DNA from: Rhodoferax sp. OV413
Lineage (GTDB): Bacteria; Pseudomonadota; Gammaproteobacteria; Pseudomonadales; Pseudohongiellaceae
Direction of reading: 5' to 3'
Length of the DNA stretch: 55,715 bases
Assembly (NCBI GenBank): GCA_943330915.2
Contig: CALQJO020000012.1
Coordinates: forward strand, 1 to 55,715
Shown: piece by piece, positions 36,384 through 45,601 of the stretch
How the letters are laid out: each line of letters opens with the position of its first letter
Numbering within the stretch: the first letter of the stretch is position 1
Program-made: the position numbers and the translations under genes
The notes under the pieces: generated by a model
Told to the model about the DNA's origin: nothing
Databases searched by the model: none
Seen by the model: the letters and a program-made list of their open reading frames with translations, nothing else

Positions 36384-37222
36384 TTCAGTAAGTCCTCTGG
36401 TCTGAACGTTAACAATAAAGAACGGAAGCTCCGTTCAAACATTCGCGGCGGCATTCCCTGTAGCTCAGAAAATCGGCCAACGGCTCGTACAGCGGTTTCA
36501 GCCGCTCTGTCGAAGGCCGCATCTCCACTGGATCGGACAATTTCAACATCAAGCACGTCACCCGTTGGCACCAATCTGATTCTCAAAACGGCTGTCATGT
36601 CATTTCTGGCACTGGGCGGGCGGGACCAGTTACGCTGCACAAGGTCATGAATGACGGCTGTATAAGCCATAATTATCTCCGACTCCGTTTCCGCCTGTTC
36701 CCGCGCTGAAGCTTCGGCAGCTGCCTCCGCGGTTGCGTCTGCCTGACGCTCCTGTTCCTGCCTCTGCGCCTCCTGCTGCTGCCTCTGTATTTCCTGCTGA
36801 CGGGCAACCTCCTGCTGGCGCACTATTTCTTGCTCGCGCTGTTGCTCCACCTCCTGCTGTTCACGTTGTTGGCGCAACACAGCCTGACGTTGCTGCTCCT
36901 GCTGCGCTGCCTCAGCACGCGCCGCTTGTTCTTGAATCGCCTGGTCCTGTCTTGCCTGCTCTTGTCGCGCCTGTTCTTGGCGTTGATTCTCTTGCATGAC
37001 CTGCTCGGCACGCTGACGCTGCTGGTCAGCACGTTGCTGTTGAACTTGCTGATTGCGCGCCTGTGGGTTCTCTTCAACCAGCAGGGCCTTCACCGCAGGC
37101 GGCCTCACAGCTTCGAGCACTTCCGAATCGGCACGTCCCATGATCAAAAACGACCCAAGGATCAAACCGTGGATCAGCAAAGCCAGCATTATCGAAAACG
37201 GGTACCCATTAAATGCCGTCAC
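36380..37222 (-). CDS. tolA: Tol-Pal system protein TolA
   Basis: A 280-residue inner membrane protein spanning the periplasm. One N-terminal helix (FSIMLALLIHGLILGSFLIM) carries the conserved His that contacts TolQR. Residues about 45-190 are a long Gln/Arg/Glu-rich coiled coil, rather than the Ala/Lys-rich helix of E. coli TolA, and the C-terminal domain (AVLRIRLVPTGDVLDVEIVR, AAETAVRAVGRFSEL) is of the TonB-like type. It starts with GTG. tolR ends 5 bases upstream, and the tolA stop overlaps the tolB start. Confidence 0.93.
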   Translation of the reverse strand: MTAFNGYPFSIMLALLIHGLILGSFLIMGRADSEVLEAVRPPAVKALLVEENPQARNQQVQQQRADQQRQRAEQVMQENQRQEQARQEQARQDQAIQEQAARAEAAQQEQQRQAVLRQQREQQEVEQQREQEIVRQQEVARQQEIQRQQQEAQRQEQERQADATAEAAAEASAREQAETESEIIMAYTAVIHDLVQRNWSRPPSARNDMTAVLRIRLVPTGDVLDVEIVRSSGDAAFDRAAETAVRAVGRFSELQGMPPRMFERSFRSLLLTFRPEDLLN

Positions 37223-37227
37223 GCTAT

Positions 37228-37662
37228 CTATTCCAGTGGTTTCGTAACCAGATTCGGGCTGTTCACACCTGCGATACGTAATGCTTCCATTAAGCTGATA
37301 AAGGGGCCATAACTGGCGCTGGCATCACCTTCAACAAAAATCTGTATGGCAGGATTCACCTGCACAATACTGGCCACCTGCTGACCTATAAGCTCAAGAG
37401 GCACAGCTGTTCGCTCTTCCTGCTCAGTGACACCCAAGCTTATAAAATATTCATTATCCGCAGTAAGCTCAATGACAAGCGTCTCTGCATTTTCATCCAA
37501 ATCCAGGGGCTCAGAGCTTGCCTGAGGCAGATCCACACGCAAACCCTGCGTCAGCAAAGGAGCAGTCACCATAAAAACAATCAGCAATACCAGCATGACA
37601 TCAAGGTAGGGCACTACGTTGATCTCAGAAACCGGTTTACGCTTTTTCCTGACTATCTCCAT
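37228..37662 (-). CDS. tolR: Tol-Pal system proton-channel protein TolR
   Basis: A 144-residue ExbD/TolR family protein with a single N-terminal helix (NVVPYLDVMLVLLIVFMVTA) that contains the essential Asp, then a periplasmic domain (LRVDLPQASSEPL, VNPAIQIFVEGDASASYG). With TolQ it uses the proton gradient to energise TolA. It starts 60 bases after tolQ and is followed at once by tolA. Confidence 0.95.
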   Translation of the reverse strand: MEIVRKKRKPVSEINVVPYLDVMLVLLIVFMVTAPLLTQGLRVDLPQASSEPLDLDENAETLVIELTADNEYFISLGVTEQEERTAVPLELIGQQVASIVQVNPAIQIFVEGDASASYGPFISLMEALRIAGVNSPNLVTKPLE

Positions 37663-37722
37663 GATTTTAAAAGCCTTGATCGTTCAGAGTTTTCAACTGA
37701 CTGCTACCGCGAGCGACTTCAG

Positions 37723-38427
37723 TCAAACTTTCGTAGCAGGAGCGCTAGCAACCTGTCTGTGCAAAATACCGGCAAACTCTTCGGTAAAAGTAATGTAATT
37801 ACCGGCGATCACGTCCACCTTTGTCGAGTAACGGTTATATGCTACGACTGCGGGTATAGCTGCAAACAAGCCCATCGCCGTTGCGATCAGAGCCTCGGCG
37901 ATACCTGGCGCTACGACCTGCAGCGTGGCCTGGCTCTGCCCGGCAAGACTTATAAATGAATTCATGATACCGATGACCGTTCCAAACAACCCTATGTAGG
38001 GTGTTACTGAACCAACCGTTGCCAAGAAGGGCAGATGCTTCTCAAGTTTTTCCTCTTCTCGTGAATACGCTACGCGCATAGCACGCTGAGCACCCGCCAT
38101 GACGCCATCGGAATTCACACCACCTTGCTGACGCAAGCGCATGAATTCCTTGAAGCCCGCTCTGAAAATATTTTCCATACCACCCGTGGGTTTGTTGGCC
38201 TTTTGCTGATCACTACCTTCACGGTACAACTGACTCAAGTCCATGCCAGACCAGAACCGCTTTTCGAAACCACTCATTCCTTGTTCAGCGCTGTTTAACA
38301 CCAGCCAGCGCTGCACAATCATCACCCAGGAAATAATGGAGGCCAGCAACAGGATCAACATGACCAGTTGCACAACTATTGTTGCCTCAAGAATTAACGA
38401 CCAAACGTTTATAGAGCCGCTATGCAC
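37723..38427 (-). CDS. tolQ: Tol-Pal system protein TolQ
   Basis: A 234-residue ExbB/TolQ family membrane protein with three helices: about residues 15-40 (VVQLVMLILLLASIISWVMI), 135-158 (VGSVTPYIGLFGTVIGIMNSF) and 170-195 (IAEALIATAMGLFAAIPAVV). These carry the family Thr/Ser residues lining the proton path. It starts with GTG preceded by AAGGA at 8 bases. ybgC, the usual first gene of this operon, is not found between ruvB and tolQ. Confidence 0.95.
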   Translation of the reverse strand: MHSGSINVWSLILEATIVVQLVMLILLLASIISWVMIVQRWLVLNSAEQGMSGFEKRFWSGMDLSQLYREGSDQQKANKPTGGMENIFRAGFKEFMRLRQQGGVNSDGVMAGAQRAMRVAYSREEEKLEKHLPFLATVGSVTPYIGLFGTVIGIMNSFISLAGQSQATLQVVAPGIAEALIATAMGLFAAIPAVVAYNRYSTKVDVIAGNYITFTEEFAGILHRQVASAPATKV

Positions 38428-38470
38428 TAAAGAATTCCTTTAACCGGTTACATGTCAAAAAACTGGCGGC

Positions 38471-38476
38471 ATTATA
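38471..38476 (-). promoter_or_regulatory. Possible tolQ promoter -10 element
   Basis: In the 139-base gap between ruvB and tolQ the minus strand reads a perfect TATAAT (38476-38471) in an AT-rich stretch, 44 bases before the tolQ GTG. The -35 region (TGTTAT at 17 bases) is poor, so this is only a candidate promoter for the tol genes. Confidence 0.45.
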
Positions 38477-38566
38477 AGCTTAATTAAATACTTATAACAC
38501 TCCGGCCAATGGCTTGAGGCTGATAAAATATGGCGAAACCATGATAATTGGGTGATATGCGAGGGA

Positions 38567-39610
38567 TCAGCCCAAGGTAGGGGCAACCAAACCGAATTGA
38601 AGATAGGCGTGCGGTGTCACCATCCGCCCCCGCGGTGTGCGCATAATAAAACCTTGTTGAATCAGATAAGGCTCAAGTACGTCTTCGATGGTATCTCTTT
38701 CTTCGCTGATTGCCGCTGCGAGACTGTCAACACCAACTGGCCCACCACCGAACTTTTCGATCATGGTGAGCAATAATTTCCTGTCCATGTGATCGAATCC
38801 GTTATTATCGATACTGAGCATATCCAGAGCTTTTTCAGCTATCTCAAGCGTAATGGAACCGTCATGCTTGACTTCGCTGAAGTCGCGTACCCGGCGCAAT
38901 AATCGGTTGGCAATGCGCGGCGTCCCTCGTGAACGGCGCGCTATCTCAAAAGCTCCTTGCTGGACTATAGTGCAACCCAGAATGCGGGCAGAGCGAATGA
39001 CGATTTCACAGAGTTGTTCGGCAGTGTAGAACTCCAGTCGTTGAATAATCCCGAATCTGTCCCGTAGCGGAGACGTCAACAGACCTGCCCGTGTTGTAGC
39101 GCCTACCAGCGTAAAAGGTGGCAACTCCAGTTTTATGGAACGCGCGCCGGGCCCTTCGCCGATCATGATATCCAGTTGGTAGTCTTCCATAGCCGGATAC
39201 AGTATTTCTTCGATAGCCGGGCTTAGGCGATGAATTTCGTCAATAAATAGCACATCTCCGCGCTCAAGGTTGGTCAGCAATGCCGCTAGATCACCGGCTT
39301 TTTCAAGCACCGGACCTGAAGTCGTTTTGATCGCCACATTCAGTTCGTTGGCAATGATATTCGCCAGTGTGGTTTTCCCCAGACCGGGAGGACCAAAAAT
39401 CAGTGTGTGATCAAGAGGCTCCGAACGTTGCCTGGCTGCGCTTATAAAGATATCCATCTGATTCTTGACGTCAGTCTGACCTATGTAGTCTTTCAGACTC
39501 AAGGGACGGATAGCCCTGTCAACTGACTGCTCCAGCGGAGCAAGTCCGGGCGAGACAAGACGTTCGTGTGCAGCGCGATCAAAATCTGACATGTCTGATG
39601 TGCTTCCCAT
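38567..39610 (-). CDS. ruvB: Holliday junction branch migration helicase RuvB
   Basis: A 347-residue AAA+ motor. Walker A GPPGLGKT at residues 73-80, Walker [11 protein letters not shown], sensor [18 protein letters not shown] with the arginine finger region, and the winged-helix C-terminal part ending in [16 protein letters not shown]. The ATG at 39610 directly follows the TAA of ruvA; a second ATG at 39592 with GGAAG 10 bases upstream is an alternative start. Works with RuvA and RuvC encoded just upstream. Confidence 0.96.
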   Translation of the reverse strand: MGSTSDMSDFDRAAHERLVSPGLAPLEQSVDRAIRPLSLKDYIGQTDVKNQMDIFISAARQRSEPLDHTLIFGPPGLGKTTLANIIANELNVAIKTTSGPVLEKAGDLAALLTNLERGDVLFIDEIHRLSPAIEEILYPAMEDYQLDIMIGEGPGARSIKLELPPFTLVGATTRAGLLTSPLRDRFGIIQRLEFYTAEQLCEIVIRSARILGCTIVQQGAFEIARRSRGTPRIANRLLRRVRDFSEVKHDGSITLEIAEKALDMLSIDNNGFDHMDRKLLLTMIEKFGGGPVGVDSLAAAISEERDTIEDVLEPYLIQQGFIMRTPRGRMVTPHAYLQFGLVAPTLG

Positions 39611-40219
39611 TTAGACCATGGCCCTGAGTGCAAGCCGGATAATGTCCTCACTGCGATCAATGCCTGGCTTGTCCTTCATCACCCGGACAACCATCCTCGC
39701 TGCGTCCTGCGGCTTATAACCCAACGCTATCAGCGCGGTTTCGGCATCCTCACTCAACTGACTGCTGCCTGATTCTTTTGGCACAGTAGCTCCGCTATTT
39801 GCAGGCCCTGCCTCCCAGGCAGACAGGCGGTCGCGCATGTCCAGCACTAGACGCTCTGCGGTCTTTTTGCCTATGCCCGGAATTTTAGTCAGAGCATTCA
39901 CATCGTTGGTTTGCACCAGCCGCACAAACTCAGCAGCAGGAACCCCGGACAAAATTGCCAAGGCTACTTTTGGACCTATCCCTGTGACCTTGATCAGCGC
40001 CCTGAACAGTGCACGCTCAGGCTCCTCCAGAAAGCCAAACAACTGATGGGCATCCTCGCGCACGGCCATATGCGTAAACAGCACCACACCCTGACCGATC
40101 GGGGGCAACTGGTAAAACGTACTCATCGGGGCTAACAATTCGTAACCAACCCCGTTGACATCCAACAACAGGTCGGGCGCCTTCTTTTCGAGCAATACTC
40201 CTTTTAATCGACCTATCAA
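39611..40219 (-). CDS. ruvA: Holliday junction DNA helicase subunit RuvA
   Basis: A 202-residue protein that binds four-way junctions and loads RuvB. N-terminal OB domain MIGRLKGVLLEKKAPDLLLD, two helix-hairpin-helix motifs (LIKVTGIGPKVALAIL and LTKIPGIGKKTAERLVLD), a flexible linker, and the C-terminal UBA-like RuvB-binding domain (AETALIALGYKPQDAARMV). The start must be TTG at 40219, giving the conserved I-G-R-L; GGGAG is 7 bases upstream. The open frame that continues upstream reads inside ruvC and is not coding. Confidence 0.94.
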   Translation of the reverse strand: MIGRLKGVLLEKKAPDLLLDVNGVGYELLAPMSTFYQLPPIGQGVVLFTHMAVREDAHQLFGFLEEPERALFRALIKVTGIGPKVALAILSGVPAAEFVRLVQTNDVNALTKIPGIGKKTAERLVLDMRDRLSAWEAGPANSGATVPKESGSSQLSEDAETALIALGYKPQDAARMVVRVMKDKPGIDRSEDIIRLALRAMV

Positions 40220-40262
40220 CGTATGCTCCCGCAATGATCGCCATGTAAATTCAGAGATACCT

Positions 40263-40784
40263 TCATGTCTTGTAACGGTGCCCGCCGAAGCTGCGTGCTG
40301 CAGCAATACGCACCATACTTTGGCGACTATTGGCATGGCAAATGGCGATTGCCAATGCGTCAGCAGCATCTGACTGTAGCGTGCCCTGCAATCCAAGCAA
40401 CACCTTGATCATATGCTGCACCTGCAGTTTGTCAGCCGCACCTGAACCGGTCACTGCCTGCTTCACCGTGCGCGGGGTGTATTCAGCCACTGGGAGGTCA
40501 AACTGCAGGCAGGCGACCATCGCGGCGCCGCGTGCCTGGCCTAACTTCAGTGCGGAAGACACACTTTTACCAAGAAACACTTCCTCAATGGCGCATTCTT
40601 GCGGGGTATACTGCTTTATGATGTTGGTCAAGGCAAAAAAGATATCGCGGAGGCGCTGCGGATGCTCCACCGGTAGTGGCCGGATACATCCACAATCGAC
40701 ATAGGTCAGTTTATTTCCGACTGACTTAATGATGCCGTAGCCGGTTGCGCGCGAGCCAGGGTCAATACCCAGAATCAGAGTCAC
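40263..40784 (-). CDS. ruvC: Holliday junction resolvase RuvC
   Basis: A 173-residue endonuclease that cuts Holliday junctions. Four acidic catalytic residues are visible: Asp in ILGIDPGSRATGYG, Glu in QECAIEEVFLGKS, and the pair in TLQSDAADALAIAICH. The start is GTG at 40784, six bases after GTGAGG, which gives the standard N-terminus. The ruvA start lies 43 bases downstream. yebC, commonly located between aspS and ruvC, is absent here. Confidence 0.95.
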   Translation of the reverse strand: MTLILGIDPGSRATGYGIIKSVGNKLTYVDCGCIRPLPVEHPQRLRDIFFALTNIIKQYTPQECAIEEVFLGKSVSSALKLGQARGAAMVACLQFDLPVAEYTPRTVKQAVTGSGAADKLQVQHMIKVLLGLQGTLQSDAADALAIAICHANSRQSMVRIAAARSFGGHRYKT

Positions 40785-40853
40785 CCACACCTCACACGCT
40801 CAAGTGGACAGTATAAACCGGCAAACCAGATCAACTTGCCGGTTGGATTGATA

Positions 40854-42653
40854 TCATTCAGCCTGTGCTGGATTAACAGCAGTTGGCGTTGCCACCTTTT
40901 CACGCAGACGAATGTTAAGTTCACGCAACTGCTTCGCAGAAACCGGTCCGGGCGCATCAGTCAACGGACATGCTGCAGACTGAGTTTTCGGGAAAGCCAT
41001 CACATCACGAATCGACGTTGTCCCCGTCATCAACATAATCAGCCGGTCCAGCCCGAAAGCCAGACCGCCGTGCGGCGGAGCACCGGAAGCCAGCGCATTA
41101 AGGAGGAATCCAAATTTTTCCCGGGCTTCCTCCTCGCCTATTCCAAGCAGCTCGAATACAGCCTGCTGCATATCAGGACGGTGGATACGAATTGAACCAC
41201 CACCTAATTCTGTGCCATTCAACACCATGTCGTAAGCACGCGACAAGGCCTTATCAGGGTTATCACGCAGTTCCTCAGGCGAACAAGACGGCGCCGTAAA
41301 CGGGTGGTGCAGCGAGTTCAGATTCCCCTCTTTATCGCGTTCGAACATCGGAAAATCAATTACCCACAACGGTGCCCACCCAGAGCGCGTAATACCAAGA
41401 TCCGCGCCGACTTTAAGGCGCAAGGCGCCGATGGCTTCACATACCGGGCCAAATTTGTCAGCGCCGAAGAAAATGATATCGCCGGTGACAGCCTGAACCC
41501 GGGCCAGCACAGCGTTGACAACATCTTCAGGCATAAACTTGATAATCGGCGACTGGAGCCCGTCAAGCCCCGCAGCGATATCATTGACCTTGATCCAGGC
41601 GAGACCTTTGGCACCATAAATGCTTACAAATTTTGTGTAATCATCAATTTCCTTACGCGTCAGCGATGCACCGCCGGGAACACGCAGCGCAATCACCCGA
41701 CTGTCAGCGTCATTGGCTGGACCGGAGAATACCTTGAAATCGACATTCTTCATCAGATCGGCGATATCGGTAAATTCCAGATTGTTACGAAGGTCCGGCT
41801 TATCAGACCCAAAACGACGCATAGCTTCGGTCCAGGTCATGCGCGGAAAATTCCCGAGATCCACCTCCAGATGCTTCTGGAAAATACCGCGGATCATGCG
41901 CTCCATGATGCCCATGATGCCCTCTTCATCAAGAAAGGATGTCTCGATGTCGATCTGAGTAAATTCAGGCTGCCGGTCAGCACGCAGATCTTCGTCACGG
42001 AAGCACTTGGCAATCTGATAGTAGCGATCAATACCCGCCACCATCAGCAACTGCTTGAACAGCTGCGGCGACTGCGGCAACGCAAAAAACTGGCCGGGAT
42101 GTGTGCGGCTGGGCACCAGATAATCACGGGCTCCTTCAGGCGTGGCCCGGGTCAGAATAGGGGTTTCGATATCCAGAAAGCCATTTTCATCAAGGAAGTT
42201 CCGGATCGAATTGCTGACTTTTGAGCGAAACCGCAGCCGGTCAATCATCTCTGGGCGACGCAGATCGATGTAACGGTGACGCAGACGGATATCCTCTCCC
42301 ACCGTCGCGTGTTCGTCCAACTGGAAAGGCGGAGTCTTGGCTTGTGACAGTATTTCCAGGGTGTGCGCCAACACTTCGATAGCACCGCTGCGCATATCCG
42401 AGTTAGTTGTTCCCTGTGGGCGCGAACGCACAAGACCTGTGACTCGCACCACAAATTCACTTCGCAGCGTCTCTGCCAGGTTAAAGCTGTCTGCACGATC
42501 AGGATCAAACACAATCTGACACAGCCCCTCGCGGTCGCGCAGATCCACGAATATCACGCCGCCATGGTCACGTCGACGATGCACCCAACCACACAGGCTG
42601 ACGGTTTCGCCGTTGAGCTGTTCGTTCAAATCTCCGCAATAATGGCTGCGCAT
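40854..42653 (-). CDS. aspS: Aspartyl-tRNA synthetase
   Basis: A 599-residue bacterial-type class IIb enzyme. N-terminal anticodon-binding OB domain ([20 protein letters not shown]), class II motif 2 [18 protein letters not shown], the bacterial GAD insertion in the middle third (about residues 290-420), and motif 3 [15 protein letters not shown] near the C-terminus. It may be the discriminating or non-discriminating type, which cannot be told by eye. Preceded by an FmdB-family gene and followed after 69 bases by ruvC. Confidence 0.97.
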   Translation of the reverse strand: MRSHYCGDLNEQLNGETVSLCGWVHRRRDHGGVIFVDLRDREGLCQIVFDPDRADSFNLAETLRSEFVVRVTGLVRSRPQGTTNSDMRSGAIEVLAHTLEILSQAKTPPFQLDEHATVGEDIRLRHRYIDLRRPEMIDRLRFRSKVSNSIRNFLDENGFLDIETPILTRATPEGARDYLVPSRTHPGQFFALPQSPQLFKQLLMVAGIDRYYQIAKCFRDEDLRADRQPEFTQIDIETSFLDEEGIMGIMERMIRGIFQKHLEVDLGNFPRMTWTEAMRRFGSDKPDLRNNLEFTDIADLMKNVDFKVFSGPANDADSRVIALRVPGGASLTRKEIDDYTKFVSIYGAKGLAWIKVNDIAAGLDGLQSPIIKFMPEDVVNAVLARVQAVTGDIIFFGADKFGPVCEAIGALRLKVGADLGITRSGWAPLWVIDFPMFERDKEGNLNSLHHPFTAPSCSPEELRDNPDKALSRAYDMVLNGTELGGGSIRIHRPDMQQAVFELLGIGEEEAREKFGFLLNALASGAPPHGGLAFGLDRLIMLMTGTTSIRDVMAFPKTQSAACPLTDAPGPVSAKQLRELNIRLREKVATPTAVNPAQAE

Positions 42654-42717
42654 ACGCTTTCCTGTTTCTCTTTCTGAATTGTCTGATGGTTAATTTCTAT
42701 CGCCCGGCGCCAACGGG

Positions 42718-43041
42718 TCAAGCTGTGGCGGAACTGCTTGCTGTCTTGCTGCTTGCTGTCTTGCTGGTTTCTTTCTTGCTGGTTTCTGACTTGCTACCTT
42801 CAGTCTTGTTCGTTTCGGTCTTTGCAGATTCTACGTCCTGGGTACCATGACGCTTGTTTGTGGTCTTGAAATCTGTTTCATACCAACCTGCTCCCTTAAG
42901 CCGAAAGCTGGGAGCAGATATCTGTTTTGATAATGCCAGCTTGTGACAGGCAGGACATTCAGTCAGCGGAGCATCGCTGAATCTCTGGATTGCTTCCAGC
43001 TGATGCCCACAATCTTTGCATTGATACTCATAAATCGGCAT
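42718..43041 (-). CDS. FmdB-family zinc ribbon protein with Ser/Lys/Thr-rich tail
   Basis: A 107-residue protein. The N-terminal zinc ribbon MPIYEYQCKDCGHQLE plus LTECPACHKLALSK has two CxxC pairs and is the FmdB signature. RLKGAGWYETDFK is also conserved. From about residue 70 the tail is low complexity (units such as TETNKTEG, SETSKKETSK, TASSK) and its DNA holds a 15-base tandem repeat. AAGG 8 bases before the ATG at 43041 supports the start. The family is often upstream of aspS but its molecular role is not established. Confidence 0.88.
   Translation of the reverse strand: MPIYEYQCKDCGHQLEAIQRFSDAPLTECPACHKLALSKQISAPSFRLKGAGWYETDFKTTNKRHGTQDVESAKTETNKTEGSKSETSKKETSKTASSKTASSSATA
42736..42795. 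repeat. 15-base tandem repeat in the fmdB 3' end
   Basis: Four consecutive 15-base units: GCTTGCTGTCTTGCT twice exactly (42736-42750, 42751-42765), then GGTTTCTTTCTTGCT and GGTTTCTGACTTGCT (42766-42795). Because the unit is a multiple of three, changes in copy number would lengthen or shorten the protein tail without breaking the frame. Confidence 0.9.
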
Positions 43042-43201
43042 ATGGAAACCTTGGTTTCGAGCTATGTGCAACTGCAACGGATTGACTATACAGCAAGGGC
43101 ACTCCCGAAGAGATGCCGCCAAATCAAAGGCACGGATTATAACTCAAGAAATCATCCATCAGCACCTGTATTGCGGCTTTTGCTGAGACTCATTTGAGCA
43201 C

Positions 43202-43230
43202 TTGCGACGATATGCTCAATCCATTATAAA
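43202..43230 (+). promoter_or_regulatory. Sigma-70 promoter of the HU-like gene
   Basis: TTGCGA (43202-43207) and TATAAA (43225-43230) are separated by exactly 17 bases, followed by TAGCGCC. Transcription would start near 43237, about 70 bases before the ATG. The leader begins with a small hairpin AGCGCC/GGCGTT (about 43232-43249) followed by TTTTT. Confidence 0.65.
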
Positions 43231-43308
43231 TAGCGCCAAGTATGGCGTTTTTAAGCGCGATTTCTTCATGCTTCTTTTTTATCACTCTATTTTGTTACAG
43301 GATCCGGC

Positions 43309-43662
43309 ATGGCAGCGTCCAAACCTTTAGTCAAAAAAACGACAGCAATAACTGAAAAATATACAAAAACCGCCATTCTCACTGAAATTGCGACAAATAC
43401 CGACCTCTCCAGAAAACAGGTCGATGCAGTTCTCAACGAATTGGGTGGCATTATTGAGCGCCACCTCAAAAAACGCGGTGTGGGAGAATTCACCCTGCCT
43501 GGTTTGCTGAAGATCAAGGCTGTTAAAAAACCGGCGCAGCCGGCACGAAAGAATGTTCCCAATCCGTTCAAACCAGGCGAAGTGATGGATATCGCCAAAA
43601 AGCCCGCCAGTACGAGAGTCAAAATATTGCCGTTAAAGAAGTTGAAAGAGTTCGCCCAGTAA
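43309..43662 (+). CDS. HU-family DNA-binding protein
   Basis: A 117-residue basic protein related to HU/IHF. The pattern ILTEIATNTDLSRKQVDAVL (helical body), GVGEFTLPGLLKIKAVKKPA (beta arm base) and ARKNVPNPFKPGEVMDIAKK (arm tip region, with the conserved N-P-F) fits the HU superfamily subgroup with extended termini, not the 90-residue HupA/HupB. About 20% of residues are Lys. A promoter and AGGA 6 bases before the ATG are seen. It is probably an accessory nucleoid protein; its binding preference is unknown. A GC-rich hairpin follows the gene. Confidence 0.85.
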   Translation: MAASKPLVKKTTAITEKYTKTAILTEIATNTDLSRKQVDAVLNELGGIIERHLKKRGVGEFTLPGLLKIKAVKKPAQPARKNVPNPFKPGEVMDIAKKPASTRVKILPLKKLKEFAQ

Positions 43663-43679
43663 TAATGCTCTCGACCCTT

Positions 43680-43705
43680 GGGGCAGCAATCGAAGACGCT
43701 GCCCC
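43680..43705 (+). terminator. Hairpin after the HU-like gene
   Basis: GGGGCAGC (43680-43687) and GCTGCCCC (43698-43705) form a perfect 8-base stem with a 10-base loop, 18 bases past the stop codon. No good T-run follows (GGATCTTTGC), so it may be a weak or Rho-assisted terminator before proS. Confidence 0.5.
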
Positions 43706-43817
43706 GGATCTTTGCAACACTGCGTCTGGCTACAACCTTCACATGTAGACCTCGGTGCCAGTAGGCCCGGCAAAAATTTCTACTACCCATTCAAACCTCA
43801 GAAACACCGGATTCCGC

Positions 43818-45551
43818 ATGCGCACCAGTCAATACCTCATTGCAACCCTCAGAGAAACTCCTGCCGATGCCGAAGTTATCAGCCATCAGTTGATGCTGAG
43901 GGCCGGGCTGATCAGAAAACTGGCCAGCGGCATGTACACCTGGTTACCCGCCGGATTGCGTGTATTGCACAAAGTCACCGCAATTGTGCGGGAAGAAATG
44001 AACCGCTCAGGCGCACTTGAAGTGTCCATGCCGGTCGTTCAATCAGCCGAGCTCTGGCAGGAATCAGGGCGCTGGGACAAGATGGGCCCAGAACTGCTGA
44101 GGTTTGTCGACCGTCATGAACGCCCCTTCTGCCTGGGCCCCACCCATGAAGAAGTGATCACCGACCTGATTCGCAATGAGTTCAATAGCTATAAGCAATT
44201 GCCTGCCAACTTCTATCAGATACAGATGAAGTTCAGAGACGAGCGTCGACCCCGTTTTGGGATCATGCGTGCTCGTGAGTTTCTGATGAAGGACGCATAC
44301 TCTTTCCACATCAATCAGGCTTCACTGGAACAGACTTATCAGCTGATGTATCAAACTTACAGCAACATATTCAGCCGCCTCGGCCTGGATTTCCGTGCTG
44401 TGTTGGCAGATACCGGCAATATTGGCGGCAGTACCTCTCATGAGTTCCACGTGCTGGCAGACTCCGGTGAGGATGACATTGTTTTCAACTCAACTGGCAG
44501 CTACTCCGCCAACATTGAGCTCGCTGACGGGCTTATCAGGGATCTCGATGATGGCAGCGCTGATATGCTGCAAAGCCGGGAGTTAGATACTGCTCAGGCT
44601 CACACGATTGAGGCGCTGACTAGTCTGCTTGACCTGCCGGCAACACGATTGATCAAAACCCTGATCGTGAAAGCCGTGCAAAGCGATACCAATCCTCACG
44701 GGCTGATGGCGCTGGTCTTGAGAGGAGACCAGGAACTTAATGACATCAAGGCAGAAAAACTGTCCGGTATTGTTTCTCCTCTGACCTTTGCCACCGACGA
44801 AGAAATTGAAAACGTGATTGGCTGCAAACCCGGCTGTCTTGGCCCCAACCATCTTGATTTTCCGGTGGTTGTTGATCGCAGTGCCGAAAAAATGCGCAAC
44901 TTTATTTGTGGCGCAAACAAGTCCTCCATCCATCTTGCAGACGCTAATTGGGGCAAGGACTGTCGCTTTGACATGGTTGCAGATATCCGAAAAATTAAAG
45001 AAGGCGATTTGAGTCCCGACGGCCAGGGTGAACTGTTGATCAAACGCGGAATCGAGGTAGGCCATATCTTCCAGCTAGGCACCAAGTACAGTCAGGCCAT
45101 GAATGCCTCGGTGCTGGACGAAAACGGACGCTCTGTGCTGATGACCATGGGTTGTTATGGTATTGGCGTCAGTCGAATTGTTGCAGCGGCCATTGAGCAG
45201 AATAATGATGCCAACGGGATTATCTGGCCGGATGCTATTGCGCCGTTCCAGGTGGCAATCATCCCGCTGAATGCGCACAAATCCCCCCGAGTCACTGAGA
45301 TCAGCGAGCAGTTGATGACAGATCTCGAAAAAGCTGGATTTGAGGTGCTACTTGATGACAGGGATAAAAAGACCAGTCCGGGCGTAAAGTTTGCGGACAT
45401 GGAACTGATGGGCATCCCTCACCGGATTGTGGTGTCGGATCGCGGCCTCGAAAACAATGAACTGGAGTATAAATCCAGGCGAGCGGAAAATGCAGAATCA
45501 GTACCTCTGGCATCTGTAATGGAGTTTTTGAGTGCTCGCATTGCGACGTGA
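43818..45551 (+). CDS. proS: Prolyl-tRNA synthetase, bacterial type
   Basis: A 577-residue class IIa synthetase. Start [19 protein letters not shown] is the family N-terminus; an upstream in-frame ATG at 43755 adds 21 non-conserved residues. Class II motif 1 in [19 protein letters not shown], motif 2 [20 protein letters not shown], motif 3 [19 protein letters not shown]. The middle (about 220-380) is the insertion domain that edits Ala-tRNA-Pro, with the C-terminal anticodon-binding domain after [12 protein letters not shown]. Transcribed alone on the plus strand. Confidence 0.97.
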   Translation: MRTSQYLIATLRETPADAEVISHQLMLRAGLIRKLASGMYTWLPAGLRVLHKVTAIVREEMNRSGALEVSMPVVQSAELWQESGRWDKMGPELLRFVDRHERPFCLGPTHEEVITDLIRNEFNSYKQLPANFYQIQMKFRDERRPRFGIMRAREFLMKDAYSFHINQASLEQTYQLMYQTYSNIFSRLGLDFRAVLADTGNIGGSTSHEFHVLADSGEDDIVFNSTGSYSANIELADGLIRDLDDGSADMLQSRELDTAQAHTIEALTSLLDLPATRLIKTLIVKAVQSDTNPHGLMALVLRGDQELNDIKAEKLSGIVSPLTFATDEEIENVIGCKPGCLGPNHLDFPVVVDRSAEKMRNFICGANKSSIHLADANWGKDCRFDMVADIRKIKEGDLSPDGQGELLIKRGIEVGHIFQLGTKYSQAMNASVLDENGRSVLMTMGCYGIGVSRIVAAAIEQNNDANGIIWPDAIAPFQVAIIPLNAHKSPRVTEISEQLMTDLEKAGFEVLLDDRDKKTSPGVKFADMELMGIPHRIVVSDRGLENNELEYKSRRAENAESVPLASVMEFLSARIAT

Positions 45552-45601
45552 ACTGGTAATCAACGGATCACAGCCACTGAAACTTGCCTAAAGGGAGGCT
45601 C

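Noticed and set aside
36830-37312. 160-codon leucine-rich plus-strand frame resembling a membrane protein
   Set aside because: Mirror image of the Gln/Arg-rich repeat of tolA; CTG/CTT codons arise from CAG/AAG on the other strand.
40220-40396. Upstream extension of ruvA
   Set aside because: Lies inside ruvC in another frame; TTG at 40219 gives the conserved N-terminus.
41304-42224. 306-codon open frame on the plus strand
   Set aside because: It is antisense to the middle of aspS, whose protein is fully conserved; no motif or ribosome site.
42736-42795. CRISPR-like repeats
   Set aside because: Units are contiguous with no spacers and lie in frame within the fmdB coding region.
44583-45065. 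160-codon minus-strand frame inside proS
   Set aside because: Antisense shadow of the conserved proS editing domain.
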